The notes: generated by a model not told the origin, from the sequence alone. A stretch of DNA of 64,000 nt from Sialis fuliginosa (GCA_961205875.1 OY540812.1:26731098-26795097); one strand, 5' to 3'; shown: positions 10,501-21,060, counted from the stretch's first letter. A program made the numbers and translations.

Positions 10501-12056
10501 AATTGTGGGTTCAAAAGGTAGATTGGGATGCTCCGGTACCGCAAAGTCTGGAGAATTCCTGGCGGAAATTTCAAGAAGAATTACCGTTATTATCTACTTT
10601 TCAAATTCCGCGACATTTAGGGATTGTAAATCACTCCACCGTTTGGTGTGTAGGATTTTCTGATGCAAGTGAAAAAGGGTATGGGGCTGTAGTGTACATT
10701 CGAGTACTTACGCCTAGTAAAAAAATTAATATATCAATAGCCTGCGCAAAATCAAAGGTCGCACCTTTAAAAATAGTTTCAATCCCAAGGTTGGAGCTTT
10801 GTGCAGCTCTATTGTTAGCGAAACTAATCAGTTTCACAATTAGTAGTTTCCAATCACGTTACACAGTAGACAGAGTTTTTGCTTTTAGTGATTCTACGGT
10901 AGTGATCGACTGGATCAATGCCTCACCGCACCGATGGAAAACATTCGTGGCCAATCGGGTGGCAAAAATTCAAAATTTAGTACCAGTATCGAATTGGTAT
11001 CACGTAGATGGAAATGACAACCCAGCAGATAGTCTGTCGCGAGGTTTAACTCCAGCCCGGTTTCTCGAACAGTCGGATTGGGTATCAGGCCCCGCATGGA
11101 TACATTTTGACATAGAAGAATGGCCGCTGCCACATAGAAATATTCAAAATGTCACATCTCTCGAAGAAAAAACAATCGCGTTTACTATTGTGAGTAATGA
11201 GAGCCACCCGTTGCGTTCTCTCATAAATAGAATCTCATCCTATTCGAAATTACTTAACATCACTGTGTACGTACTTAGATTTTTAAAATTATTACCTCTT
11301 AGCAACTCCATAGTCGTAAGTGATTTGGAAAAGGCCGAACAAACCCTCCTACGTTTTGTTCAACAAACTCATTTCCCGGCTGAATTAAAGTCCTTAGAAA
11401 AGGGACAGTTATGTTCCCCTACTTACCGACAGTTATCCCCGTTCATACATGAGGGACTTATTAGAGTAGGAGGTAGACTCCGGAACGCGAACCTCGAGTT
11501 TGATCGAAAATTTCCCATTCTACTCCCGAAGAACGACCATTTTGTGCATTTATGGATAGACCACTATCACCGCAAAAATTTGCATACAGGTCCGCATTTA
11601 TTACTATCATTGTTACGCCAGAAATACTGGATATTAGCTGGGAGGGGGGTTGTCCGTAACAGAATTGGCAAATGCAATTATTGTTTTCAATTTAATCCGA
11701 AGTCCACGTTTCCAATGATGGCTGATCTACCCGCACACAGAGTGACTGGAGCCTTCCGTCATTGCGGCGTAGATTACGGGAAGGGGTATAACACACTTCT
11801 TTTGGATCGCTGGCATAAAGAGTATTTAAATACTCTTCAAATCCGCCAAAAATGGAACTCGCCTAGTTGCCCGATTACAATTGGCACAGTAGTATTATTA
11901 AAAATCGACAATTGTCCACCGTTTCAGTGGCCACTAGGCATAATTGAGGAAGTATTTCCAGGGACAGACGGAATTATCCGCGTTTGTACCGTAAAAACAA
12001 AAACGGGTAGCTACAAAAGGCCAGTAGTCCGCCTCTGTCCTCTACCCAACCAATAG
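7527..12056 (+). CDS. BEL/Pao Gag-Pol polyprotein, DDE integrase core missing
   Basis: A single 1509-residue frame. Residues 1-100 are charged and helical (coiled-coil-like). About 120-300 is Gag-like DUF1759. Zinc knuckles are CX2CX4HX4C at C330-C343 and C364-C377, then CX2CX3HX4H at C383-H395. The aspartic protease has DSAS at D466-S469 and DGILGAEL near D565. Reverse transcriptase has its first Asp at D796 and YMDD at Y872-D875. RNase H shows D1046, E1090 and D1122. The integrase HHCC finger is H1348, H1353, C1383, C1386. GVDY at 1414-1417 should open the DDE core, but after four to ten residues the chain joins RWHKEYLNTLQ (R1428 on), the start of the DUF5641-like C-terminus. The second Asp and the Glu are absent. 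Family polyproteins are usually about 200 residues longer. Everything else is open, so Gag, protease and RT/RNase H may work while integrase cannot. Confidence 0.93.
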   Translation: MAEEKKKLEKQLKGLNKKKESYFLRLQRLYDDSKNIKDKTVLKNFLVRYESLEETKRLLIEIVESINNLNLEIEDDFEPNYQLLDSIDELYCHIQAAAKTALKSEKMDDMSAQMPQQPLKAVPRLPKIEIMEFSGEPKKWPIFYETFKSLIHDNTDLDDMSKMHYLLGRLKGRALAVCSGVMPTANNYLIIWNALIEKYQDKRALASNYLTQVLDFKAIQKESANSLNLFIENFDTAINALKQLDLGNLSDFIILSIALKKLDPQTHRLFEMSLKGSSIPSYRELIDFVKNQAKILGRTETNSSHSSSQKSKLTQSFVANSNINKQHNNCIMCDDINHVIYKCPQFLKLKPKDRYKFAKDKHLCLNCLSPKHTALSCKSTFNCFVCRGRHNSLLHFENEAQLGENSGDSSSQTIVEKLDSDQKPLSLCSTSKSFISQTNSTTLLSTALVNVAMPTGEMQEVRLLLDSASQSNFFTSRCCNKLKLPIRKLHTSVLGIGASIRPVKGQIQAVLISRFDTNIRLNISALVIDKITDELPTATVHTGALNYLFQLPLADNRFHIPGEIDGILGAELVAQLLGTVKVTSSPHLPIALETRLGFVVMGKAPTLAPPERSQTFCSIVEPPIEKLIQNFWEIEELPTPQNLNEDDVICEQLFNSNAERDSSGRYTVVLPFKEDPKNLGNSYDMARQRFFSLEKRLLSSPPLREKYSEVIRDYLNQGHMSLVNKNKHDLPSYFIPHHAIFKDSSSTPIRVVFDASAKTDNSLSLNDILHTGPKLQADVVTMLLNFRLFEIAITADIKQMYRQILLRPEHRKFQRILWRFSPDDSLNIYELNTVSFGVKSSPYLALRTIRQLATDETKTFPTGSQIALRDTYMDDVVSSVADLDQAKIIQQELIGLLKSGGFDLVKWSSNSIELLQQIPENIRQTQPIDFSDSISKVLGLQWQPQNDILSFNINFETKLCTKRNILSTIARIWDPLGILAPITLFAKSLIKELWVQKVDWDAPVPQSLENSWRKFQEELPLLSTFQIPRHLGIVNHSTVWCVGFSDASEKGYGAVVYIRVLTPSKKINISIACAKSKVAPLKIVSIPRLELCAALLLAKLISFTISSFQSRYTVDRVFAFSDSTVVIDWINASPHRWKTFVANRVAKIQNLVPVSNWYHVDGNDNPADSLSRGLTPARFLEQSDWVSGPAWIHFDIEEWPLPHRNIQNVTSLEEKTIAFTIVSNESHPLRSLINRISSYSKLLNITVYVLRFLKLLPLSNSIVVSDLEKAEQTLLRFVQQTHFPAELKSLEKGQLCSPTYRQLSPFIHEGLIRVGGRLRNANLEFDRKFPILLPKNDHFVHLWIDHYHRKNLHTGPHLLLSLLRQKYWILAGRGVVRNRIGKCNYCFQFNPKSTFPMMADLPAHRVTGAFRHCGVDYGKGYNTLLLDRWHKEYLNTLQIRQKWNSPSCPITIGTVVLLKIDNCPPFQWPLGIIEEVFPGTDGIIRVCTVKTKTGSYKRPVVRLCPLPNQ

Positions 12057-12180
12057 CATTAGTTAGCTAGTTTATTTAAGTATAGTCTTAGTAAATAGTT
12101 AGAAAACATTTTTTTTTGTTGTAACTTAAGAATTTTTTCTTTGTTTTTTCGTTTTCTCCGTGTTTTGAAAATGGTTTTTC
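12057..12180 (+). other. 3' untranslated region of the retrotransposon
   Basis: The stretch between the polyprotein stop (TAG at 12054-12056) and the purine-rich tract is T-rich and has no frame on the plus strand. No envelope gene is present. Confidence 0.7.
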
Positions 12181-12193
12181 AAGGCCGGGGGAA
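12181..12193 (+). promoter_or_regulatory. Polypurine tract for plus-strand priming
   Basis: AAGGCCGGGGGAA directly abuts the TG of the 3' LTR. It is interrupted by CC, but GGGGGAA at the LTR border is typical of BEL elements. Confidence 0.7.
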
Positions 12194-12721
12194 TGTTGCC
12201 GCCGCATTTTAAAATAGTGTAGTTTGGTAAATGACCGAACGTAGCGCTGCAACACCACCGTCTTAGTTTTAAACAAGTTGAGACAACAATCATAATATCC
12301 ATTTTAACGTGCAACGCGTCAAAAAATATAGTGATATAAAACAGGTCAATCCGCGGACTTTTTTATAGTTAAAAGTACCAAAAAGGGTTTGTGACCACCG
12401 CAACTTAAAGCAGTACATATTGGTGTACATATTTATAGTTTTTTTTTATAATCAGACATTGGTCTGCAGAATTGTTATTTGTTTGTGTAATTGTGAATGT
12501 GTAGAATTTGTGACTGGTGCGTGCCTAGATGCCACATATATTCCTCCTTAACCATATATCCTATCCCTAATATATGCAGGAGCCACCATCTATTAAAGGT
12601 AAGTGCCATTTTAACAATTTTACCTGTCAACAACTCAACTTGAACCAGCAAAAAATTAGTTCGTTTCGCAATGCCGCTGATGATATAATTTTTAAGGGCA
12701 AAAATTATCTCGGCGCTAACA
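12194..12721 (+). repeat. 3' long terminal repeat
   Basis: The second 528-bp LTR lies 5514 bp downstream of the first, with no mismatch seen. It should carry the polyadenylation site. No AATAAA is evident; ATTAAA occurs once, corresponding to 7078-7083 of the 5' copy. Confidence 0.95.
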
Positions 12722-12726
12722 GAATT
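12722..12726 (+). repeat. Target-site duplication, right copy (GAATT)
   Basis: Matches 6675-6679 and marks the integration site. The uninterrupted target would read TTTAGAATTTATATT. Confidence 0.85.
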
Positions 12727-12869
12727 TATATTGAACATATCATCTCAGTTGCAGACCAGGAAATATTTATTCTATTATACGACTTCATCGGAAAATAATT
12801 CGGGCAAGACATACAGGAGTGTCTGCCAAGGGTTCCGAAGTACGTGCTTCGTGGAATGTTTGGAACCAC

Positions 12870-13640
12870 TTACAGGTGCATTTTTAAGTAAGAAAAATAT
12901 ATAAAAAAGTGTCAAGTTCTACTAATTGAGATCTATATTTTGACACCCCACTTGCCTAGATATCAAAATAAAAATTTCTATGACGCCCCTCCCTATAATT
13001 CCAAAATTTAAAATTATATTGTCGACTTTAGTATTTGTCGTTGGTAGTCCCACTAAAGACTCGTTACCAAATTTTTTGAGCCGGTAGTTACAGAGTTAGA
13101 GCGGGGGGGGGGGGGGGGGGTAGAATAAAATACTGCTTTTAGCCCCCTACAGGCGCCATTTATTAGTTAGAAAAAAAATATATGGTCATGTTCTACTAAT
13201 TGAGATGTACATTTTGACATCCCACATGCCTAGATATGAAAATAAAAATTAAAAATTCTATTAAACCCCTCCCTATTATTCCAAAATTTAAAATTATATT
13301 GTTGACTTTAGTATTTGTCGTTGGTAGTTCCATCAAAACCTCGTTACTAAATTTTTTTCAGATTTTTTGTTAGGAAAATAAAATAGAAAAAGGGTCAAAT
13401 TCCGCTTGTTTGGTTATACATTTTAACGTGCCACATGTCTTGGTATAAAAAAATATTTTTTTTACCTAGCTTTATTCAATAAATTTGTACATATTTTACT
13501 AGAGGGTGTCATTTTACATGTTCAGTAAAAATTTCAAGTTTCTAGCTTATATAGTTTACGAGCTATTTAGCTTTGAGTGAAAAGGACGGACGGACGGACG
13601 ACAAAGTAAGATTAATAGGGTTTCTTCGGAACCCTAAAAA
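12870..13640 (+). repeat. Dispersed repeat family J with internal 274-bp tandem duplication
   Basis: Two related units start near 12875 and 13145. 'tactaattgagat' recurs at 12919 and 13193, and 'ccctccctat' follows in each. The first unit carries an 18-base G run at 13103-13120. The element ends with (GGAC)n and 'ggaaccctaaaaacgg'. A shorter reversed copy is at 44085-44530. I recall GGAACCCTA-ended repeats of this kind in Lepidoptera. Confidence 0.7.
13103..13120 (+). repeat. Poly-G run of 18
   Basis: Eighteen consecutive G follow 'agagc'. Such runs are rare in this AT-rich window; a similar 17-G run is at 22594-22610. Confidence 0.9.
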
Positions 13641-14640
13641 CGGACAAATGCGAGTAGGATTGGGGGGTTCGTACCTTAGGTAAGACTTAATTATATTGAC
13701 AATAATATGGATCCGATTCCTAAGCTGTCTTTATGTGTATGCGTCTTTATGTATGTACATAGATGCTGTATAAATGATATCTCAAAATTAAGTTTGTCAC
13801 GTATTAATTCCATATCCGGTATCCCGAAAAATGTATTAGAATGATATTTGTACGCCCGATAGATTAGGTTTTTTCGACGTATAGGTAGATCTAGCGTGTA
13901 AATGCGAAACTAAAAACTTGTTTTATCGAATATCATAACAGAAATCTGTAATTTCACGCGAACGAAGTCTAGTGGTTCATAAATCTGTCAATTTTTATAT
14001 CCCACACGTGTAGTAAATATTAACAAAAAAATCTTGTCGCCTTCGAATGAGCAATTGAAAGAAATATACGAGATAAGTATCGTAATACTTTTATTATATA
14101 TCGAGCAATCCGGATATTCGATTACATTATACTGTTTACATAGAACTAAGATAAACATTTTCTTGTGTATTATTTCGACAAAGTGACATTTCGTATACAA
14201 TGTAAATATTTATATGTATGAACTTTGTCATATACATTATACATATATATTCACTATAGCAGAAATTCATCATCATCATGGTTGCTTGTTTATTTGTTAA
14301 GTCGTATAATATGAATTAGAAATAGTTCAAGTCTGACATATTCAATGGTTTAATGCTCAGTGTTCTATTGTTGATATATAATGCATAATATGACTTTTGT
14401 ATTCTCAATTGACTGGAACTCCTTTAGTGCTCAGTATTAAGAGGAAAATAGAAATGCACGTATTGTTTCCATTATGTTTTTAAGTGTATTAATTTATGAA
14501 TGCATGCACTTTAATCTTCAAACAAATATTTTGTAATTGGAATATATAAACGGTATTCAGAAGCCATGAAAAAATAGAATAATCTTTAAAATAAAAATTA
14601 GGTACTGACACTCGTCTTGAACGCTATAAGAGTAAGATAT
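13641..14640. other. AT-rich DNA with a short Helitron-like fragment
   Basis: At about 13890-13975, 'aaaaacttgttttatcgaat' and 'aacagaaatctgtaatttc' followed by 'acgcgaacgaagtctagtgg' match the 3' portion of the Helitron-type repeats at 17590-17670 and 40235-40380 (reversed). Nothing else was recognised. The 70-codon minus frame at 13988-14200 has no motif. Confidence 0.45.
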
Positions 14641-14659
14641 ACTGTTTTTTGGGATTGAT

Positions 14660-15170
14660 GGGCTTTCTTTTTGTAATTCGCATGAACTCATGTTACGAAT
14701 AAAAAATTACCTTTTTATTAAATCAATTTAATTACCAAAGTCTGCAACTATAGGTTCTTTTTTAAATTATAACCTTTATTTTGTTTATGTTTTTTCTCCA
14801 ATAATGGATAAAGTAAAACCAGTAATGAGCACATATTGATAAACACTTGCTAATGATTATAAAATGATAAGTACTATGACACAAAAAATTATAAAATAAA
14901 GAATCACAAAATTTGAAACAATCTAAAGCAGATATTAAGATAATATAATAACTAATGGATAGATAACGTAATTAGTTTAAATGTCCACCATTTGGACACC
15001 TATTGACCGATTGTCATCAAATTAAGCTGTTTTACAGTTGAGTGTCTATAGATTATGAATCAGTAATGACAGTAATCAAATATGTATGTATTTATCAACA
15101 ATTATTTCTAGTTAAGTACATTTAATCAAACAAGTATCCAACACTGGGGTATTGTGCAAGACTGGTGTCG
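14660..15170 (+). repeat. Segmental direct repeat, copy 1 (partner 21490-21945)
   Basis: Both copies share 'tgaactcatgtta', 'tatgacacaaaa', 'gattgtcatcaaattaagct' and 'tctatagattatga' in the same order and spacing, with clear substitutions and small indels. No terminal motif or coding frame identifies a transposon class. In this copy the sequence continues into unique DNA with a strong donor-like GGTAAGT at 15292-15298. Confidence 0.75.
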
Positions 15171-16779
15171 AGCAAGTGTTGAAAACTATGATACTTGTAA
15201 TGTATTTGTGATAGTTAATTCACAAGTACTACAGAGGTTTTCGTGTTGAGAGTTTCGAGTTCAAGAGGTTCTACTGTATTTTAAACTGAAAGGTAAGTTT
15301 TACGAGCTATACACACCTCTAAAATCTTATTTTCTTTGACCTAAGGGACACAGTTGGTTAAGAGCTTTTGTGTTGTGTAACTCATAAAAGTGTAGGTGTA
15401 TTAAAATTTAGTTATTAATAAGTAATACATTTTCACTTCTCTTTGAGATCTAATTAACATATGAGTACTTTCTTATGCTATACTAAATAATTTTTATGAC
15501 TGACGAAAGAAAATATAATTATTTGTACTTACATGAATTCAATTATTTCGTAAAAAAAAATTTAATTTGATGGCAGTTATAAGGAAGTGTGTACTATAGG
15601 TCTTTGATTACTTTCTGATAAATGCTTTATAACGAGGTTTATTTGTACTACATTAATGCCCGATATTGTCAACCAATTTAACGCTCCTTTAAAGTAGATT
15701 TGGTGTATTATAATTATCAACGTGATTTAATTATCATATGATATTTAAAAATCATATTTAATAAAATTTTAGGCTTTCTAATAGAAAAATGTATATAATA
15801 TGCGTTGAAAAAACATAGTACAGAAAACTTAAAATCCCTTTAATGTATTAAGCTTAGTTCTTTCGATAACACGATACAAAATTTAAACGTAGATTTAAGC
15901 TAAATGTCAGTTAGTTAAAGGAGCATTTAGTTAAACTCGCTTTGTATTATGAATATTACTTTTCTAATAATAATACATATTTTTAGAAAAACTAATTATT
16001 GCATTTGTTTCCAAGGAAACAGGAGTTAGTAGCTGTATTGTGTCAGTGAAAATTGAGTTATTGTGAATCTGCCTGGCGTTTTTCCCAATCAGGTGCGCGT
16101 ATTATGCTTCCTATGTTAGCTACCGCTGCAATCTTAAATGAAACAGATTATAGATGATATTATTTTTGAAACGTTTCAACTGACGCCGTGTTTCAACTGC
16201 AGCACCTTCCCTTCCCCCTTACCCATATTGCGTATGTATTTTACGAAAAATAAACAAAAAGTTCTAATTTAATTCACCAATTATTCGAAAAAAATATCTT
16301 TAGGAACTGAAAGGAAAACAAAGAAAGAAAACAGAAAAAAATATCAACAATGAGAGTTAGGAAATTTAAGGCCTTTAAAAGATTTATTATCGCATAATCG
16401 ATAATATATAGTCCTTGACGATTAAGCAGTTTATTTTGTTAAAGCTTTCGGGATGCCGTTTACGTTGTGCCGGAGTATTTATGTACTTTTCTTAACCGGA
16501 TAATTTCTTATCTCATTTGACGCAAAGAGTTTTTATTTTATTTCGTAGTACTTAGGTAAACTAAACAGCGTGTTTCAATTTAAATAACTCGATAAAATTA
16601 TGTGGCGCTGTGTATTTAATTTTGGGAGGTCATTAATGGTTATGCGATTGTCAAATAAATCGTATAGCTCTCACTTTTAACTTATTTATGATTTATTCAC
16701 AAAACAACTATGAATTAAGTATAAGATATGAGATATTAAAAGAACATTGACTGATTTTGGTGGGTGTATGTACTTATAA
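15171..16779. other. Unassigned AT-rich DNA
   Basis: No repeat partner or convincing frame. A donor-like GGTAAGT near 15292 follows a stretch of mixed composition (15180-15290) that could be a noncoding exon, but nothing else supports this. A palindrome-free, mixed-composition block lies at 16060-16210. Confidence 0.4.
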
Positions 16780-17515
16780 TATACCGTAACATACCAACAA
16801 ACTCTCAGTAGTTGTTGAGGTTATTAAAACAATCGTTTTTTGTTAATAAATCCATGTTCATAAACGAACCGTTTTAGCAGTAGAGCAAATGAAAGGACCT
16901 TGCACAAAAGTAATGAATTTTATCTTTTGCTTGAAATTTTTTGGGGAACTGATAGCTCAAAGTATGCTGATCAGTTGTAGTGGGTGCAATCTTCGAAAAT
17001 CCATAATTTCTGCTTTAAAGAGAACTCAAACATTCTTCTTTATATTTATTTATTATTATATTATTATTTCTTAGAAGATCAACTTTTACAAAATTCTGCA
17101 AGAGATGGAAAGTTCTTCAAACTAGCCAGACAATACTCGTATAGAAAAATATATTTTTATAATTTTTTGTAACATTTTGTTAATTTTATAAGAAACTGTC
17201 GAACTCAAAAACTAAAAAATGTTACCAAATGTTCTTTGTATTCACTGATTAATTCGATACATTTTTTATTCTTTGTAAATTTTTCTAAAAGTAGACACAT
17301 TTCGATGCCCCCTGAAGCAGAAATTATGAATTTGAACTAATATTTCCACAAAAAAATTCAACAAAAATGCAAAATTAATTGCTTTTTGTGGGGTCGTTTT
17401 CATTGCTTTACTGCTAAAACGGCTCGTTTGAGGACATGGTTTTATTGACAAAAAACGATTGTTTTTATGTTCTTGACAACTCCTAAAAGTTTTTCGGTAT
17501 GTTTACGGGACACTC
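16780..17515. mobile_element. Fold-back DNA element, mariner-type ends
   Basis: The arms near 16790-17060 and 17275-17512 are inverted copies of each other: 'acaatcgttttttgttaata' versus 'attgacaaaaaacgattgt', and 'accgttttagcagta' versus 'tactgctaaaacggct'. The right end reads CCGTAAACATACC when reversed and is followed by GGACACTCTA, a pattern seen in mariner MITEs. The left terminus is degraded. Two short frames, one per arm, are mirror translations of the same repeat and not genes. Confidence 0.65.
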
Positions 17516-19560
17516 TATTACACACGTTAGAAGATACCTACTTTATTCGATGATGGTGTGATTGAAAAAAAAACAACTGCTGAGACTAGAAGTGACATCT
17601 AGCGAGGAAATGCAAAACTAATAACCTGTTTTATCGATCATAACAGAAATCTGTATTATCTACACGAGTGAATATGTGTATAAGATATATGCACACCTAA
17701 CCTTCATTATTGCATGGTGCGCGTGTATTTCGTTGCATTACTAAGATTTCACCTTTAACGTACCTTAAGAAGTATAACTTCATAAAATCATTAAAAATAG
17801 AGATTTTTGAATAAAAACAATATAATATTTTGGAATAATTCACTGTAGTCCATCTCATAAAAATTAGCAGTTTTTGTTTTTTGTAGTTTTTCTATAGAAT
17901 TGCAAGATTTCATATTAAATATTTGTACAAGTTCAAACATCTCTAAGTATTTATTTTGATAAATGTAGGATAAAAAAGATTGTAATAAATGTTTTTTGGT
18001 TTTGTGCTTATAATATAAATGCTGCAATACCTTTTGAAAACATTCACTAAACTGAAAATGAATAATATTTGTTTTATTTATTTATTTATTTGTTTTGTCA
18101 AACTTGAGTTTTAATTAAGTTTTCAAAATTTACAACATTTTTTGGTTCTGTTGTGTTTTTGTTTCTTAAAACAAAACCCTGTTGCTTTAGTGAAAAATCG
18201 CCTTAAGATATATTGTAAAATGTAAACAGTTAATAAAAGTGGTTTAATCTTATTTTAATGTGTGCAGATGATGTAATGTTTATTTATAAAATTTTAACGT
18301 ATCTCATAAACATTTTACGACATACTAATAATAATATTTTTCATGATTTATGATCATTACACTTTTTGTTCTCGCCTTTATAAAAATATTTTATGTTAAT
18401 AATCAAATATCTAATGATATCCTCATATAATAAAAACTTTTATTAATGTCTGGATTATATTTGAATTTCTCCAACTCAAAAAAAGTTATAATACTCTTTA
18501 AAGGGATTATTTATTATTATTACCACCAAAATTCGCATAGATAGTTAAACTAGATACTTAAACTAAATACATACATTATTGTACATACATTAACTACTGT
18601 ACACTGCATTTTCAAATAACGAGGAATCCGGCAATAAATTTTATAAAATTTGATAAGTTTAAAATTAAAACAAAAATTTAATATAAAATCATAAACGTTT
18701 TTATCAATCGTTTTTAAATTCTTCAGATATAAATCGATTTTTAAATATTTTTTTATATTCTGTTTAGAAATATACTTGCAACTCAAAAATAAATTTATTT
18801 AATTTTAGGATTGACATTAATTATCTAATTATTTTCACAAAACTATAAATTTCAATAATAGATAATTAACTGCTCAATTTATAGCAATCTCTAGTACTTT
18901 GAAACTATAAATCATACTAACTTCAAAAAGGTCGTAATATAGTCTGATATTAACTATGCATGGTAAATTTAAATCAATTTGATATATTGTTGTTGTTTTG
19001 TAGAAACAACACTTTAAGTATAGTATGTACCTACATTATACATCAAGTGAACTAATTTACTAGGTCATTTGTGGAGCTTTAGAAAAAAAAATACAAACAA
19101 CAGTAGTCTATTTTCCTGAATATGAGTTAACCACAATTGTTTTCATTGTTTTTAAAAATATAGCTGATTCGATTTTGTTCTTTGCGTTAGAAAATTTATT
19201 CACTGAAAATTATGTAACAGAAAAATGAGCATTAATAAGAAACAACCAATGCCCGGGACTAAGGTTAGTTTTGCTGAATCTCGATAGAACTGTGGTTGTT
19301 TTTATAAAAACACTTGAACTTTAGACAACTTGTGACAAGCTGACAAGGGTTCTTTTTGCCAAAACTAGATTTATAACGGTTTGGCGACTCTGAAAGTATA
19401 TATAACATATATCTCATATTGACAGTATTTGTAGTAATTTGGATTATGATTGTCTTTGCCAGAAGCTCTTAAATTATAATTATTGTCAAAGTTATACTTA
19501 ATAATTATAATACATAAATAAAAATATAAAATACAAGGTTTTATAAAAGAGCTAATAAAA
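17516..19560. other. Long AT-rich stretch, mostly unassigned
   Basis: A short Helitron-like fragment at 17590-17670 shares 'cataacagaaatctgtatta' with 36595. The rest is very AT-rich with no repeat partner or coding frame noticed. Confidence 0.45.
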
Positions 19561-19569
19561 TTTGTTCGC

Positions 19570-19775
19570 TAACAAGCACTTTCAAATGGGGTATTAAACC
19601 TATATGACAGTTAAATTCCCTTGAAATATCATGAAATAGCATGCGCGGTAAGTGAATTTGAAACTTATTTTGTACAGTCAGAGTTACCAACTGTGCTATA
19701 ATAAGTTGAAGTACCACTGATCTTAACTCTAAAACAAATCCATAGATAATATTACAGAATCAATACTCGCTTGAA
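19570..19775. mobile_element. Family N MITE, degraded copy
   Basis: The left end CTAACAAGCACTTTCAAATG and the interior 'ttattttgtacagtca' and 'ataataagttga' match the cleaner copy at 60313-60563. The right terminal repeat is heavily mutated. Confidence 0.6.
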
Positions 19776-19784
19776 AAAAGAATA

Positions 19785-20488
19785 CAGTCGGGACTCGTTT
19801 ATTGTAACGCTCGTTTATTTTCAACTCTCGTTTATCGTAAATGCCGACTTTCGTTTATTGTAAATTTTTTCTCCTCCTTCACCTCCCACCATTCTCGAGT
19901 CATGGCGTAAACGAACATATTTTTGAAATTTTTGTAGAATTAATTAGAGATACTTATCACCGTCGTCACTCGTCACCTTGCTCATATTCGAAATTAAAAG
20001 TAAAGTAAAATTATTTCACTATCACGACTAACTATTAACGATAAATATTAAATACCAAGGTTTACATACATAGTCTCTATAGCTCCTTGACCAATCAGCG
20101 TTGGCGCGGGATTTCAAGATGTATTCAAATGTTTGACATCTCAGAACGTATTGCCAACTTAAGAATAGTAAAAATGACACTTCCCGAATAGATAAAATTG
20201 TCTGTGATAGCTTTTTCATGATTTTGCAATGTCGAATTTGTACTTCTTTGATTGTATATGTTGTTAAAATATCAAAAAATACGAAGCCAAGAATAAATAA
20301 AGGATTTCTTGTATTTGATATTCTATTATACATTTATAACATTTGAATACATCTTCGTGGTGATGTCAATTCCCGCGCCAACGCTGATTGGTCAAGGATC
20401 TACACATAAATTGGTGGGAGCCCCTCTCGACTTAAAATAAACGTGAGTCATATGATTCAGAAGGTTTAAAATAAATGAGTCCCGACTG
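19785..20488. mobile_element. Tigger/pogo-like MITE, TA target
   Basis: The 704-bp element has inverted ends CAGTCGGGACTCGTTTATT / AATGAGTCCCGACTG (imperfect over ~28 bp) and TA on both sides (19783-19784, 20489-20490). CAGTC... ends with TA targets are typical of pogo/Tigger relatives. A minus-strand frame at 20028-20333 (101 codons) shows no transposase motif and is not called. Confidence 0.75.
20083..20399. repeat. Inner fold-back nested within the Tigger-like element
   Basis: 'tccttgaccaatcagcgttg' at about 20083 is repeated inverted at 20375-20399, followed inward by GCGCGGGA and 'gatgtattcaaatg' on both arms. It may be an independent insertion or part of the outer element's second inverted repeat. 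Confidence 0.6.
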
Positions 20489-20499
20489 TACTAATGAAA

Positions 20500-21060
20500 T
20501 CAACACTGTGTCTGTCTGTCTGTCACAGCCTTGTAACTACTGAATCATTTGACCTGGAAAGCTGAGATTTGGCATTATTTGTAGTAAATGGTGGACCAAT
20601 ATTAGGCCTGAATTATATGTTTTTGGAGCTTTATAAAGAGGGTTACCACACGAGTGGGGTATCAAATGAAAGTTGACAACTCAATGACTTTAAATATGTA
20701 AACTGTAACGTTTTTGCAATTTATTCTAATCTGTAGGTTCAATTTTCCTTTAATTGGAAGGTTGGAACAAACCTCAGGGTACAGAAATGTACATTTATAC
20801 AATAATATAAAAAGTATATTTCTAAACAACAATTTTTCTATTTAAATTTGACTTACATTGATTAAAAAATTAAATTATAAAAATATGTATTATATGTGTA
20901 GATAATAATTTAATGTTAAATCTTAGGTTGTCATTAAATATTAATAGCCACGAACTTGCACAGAAAAATTATCTAACTATTGGTGAAAATCGCAATGAAA
21001 TCGGTTCAGTAATTCCCGAGTCTATAAGTCTTATACAAACAAACATTCATTTACGTACTA
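20500..21060 (+). repeat. Dispersed repeat family I
   Basis: It opens with (GTCT)n and a block 'gagtggggtatcaaatgaaa' also found at 51480. It ends with 'ctaactattggtgaaaa' and 'cggttcagtaattcccga', also found at 42200-42250. These are tails I recall from non-autonomous elements in many insects. Confidence 0.6.

Larger units (their letters stand above)
6680..12721 (+). mobile_element. BEL/Pao LTR retrotransposon, complete ends, integrase core deleted
   Basis: The 6042-bp element is bounded by direct LTRs with TG...CA termini and a 5-bp duplication GAATT. Internal order is LTR, leader with a TGG-starting primer-binding site, one polyprotein frame, purine-rich tract, LTR. Domain order (Gag, protease, RT, RNase H, integrase) and the Cys/His pattern place it in BEL/Pao. 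No envelope-like frame follows pol. The LTRs show no difference in my reading, so insertion is recent. The polyprotein lacks the integrase DDE core, so it probably relied on integrase from a full-length relative. Confidence 0.95.

Noticed and set aside
8789-11133. Short frames antisense or shifted within the polyprotein
   Set aside because: Shadows of the 1509-codon frame, with no separate motif or start context.
16889-17451. Two related short peptides on opposite strands
   Set aside because: They are translations of the two arms of one fold-back element, not a gene pair.
20028-20333. 101-codon minus-strand frame within the Tigger-like element
   Set aside because: No transposase or DNA-binding motif; it spans an inner inverted repeat.
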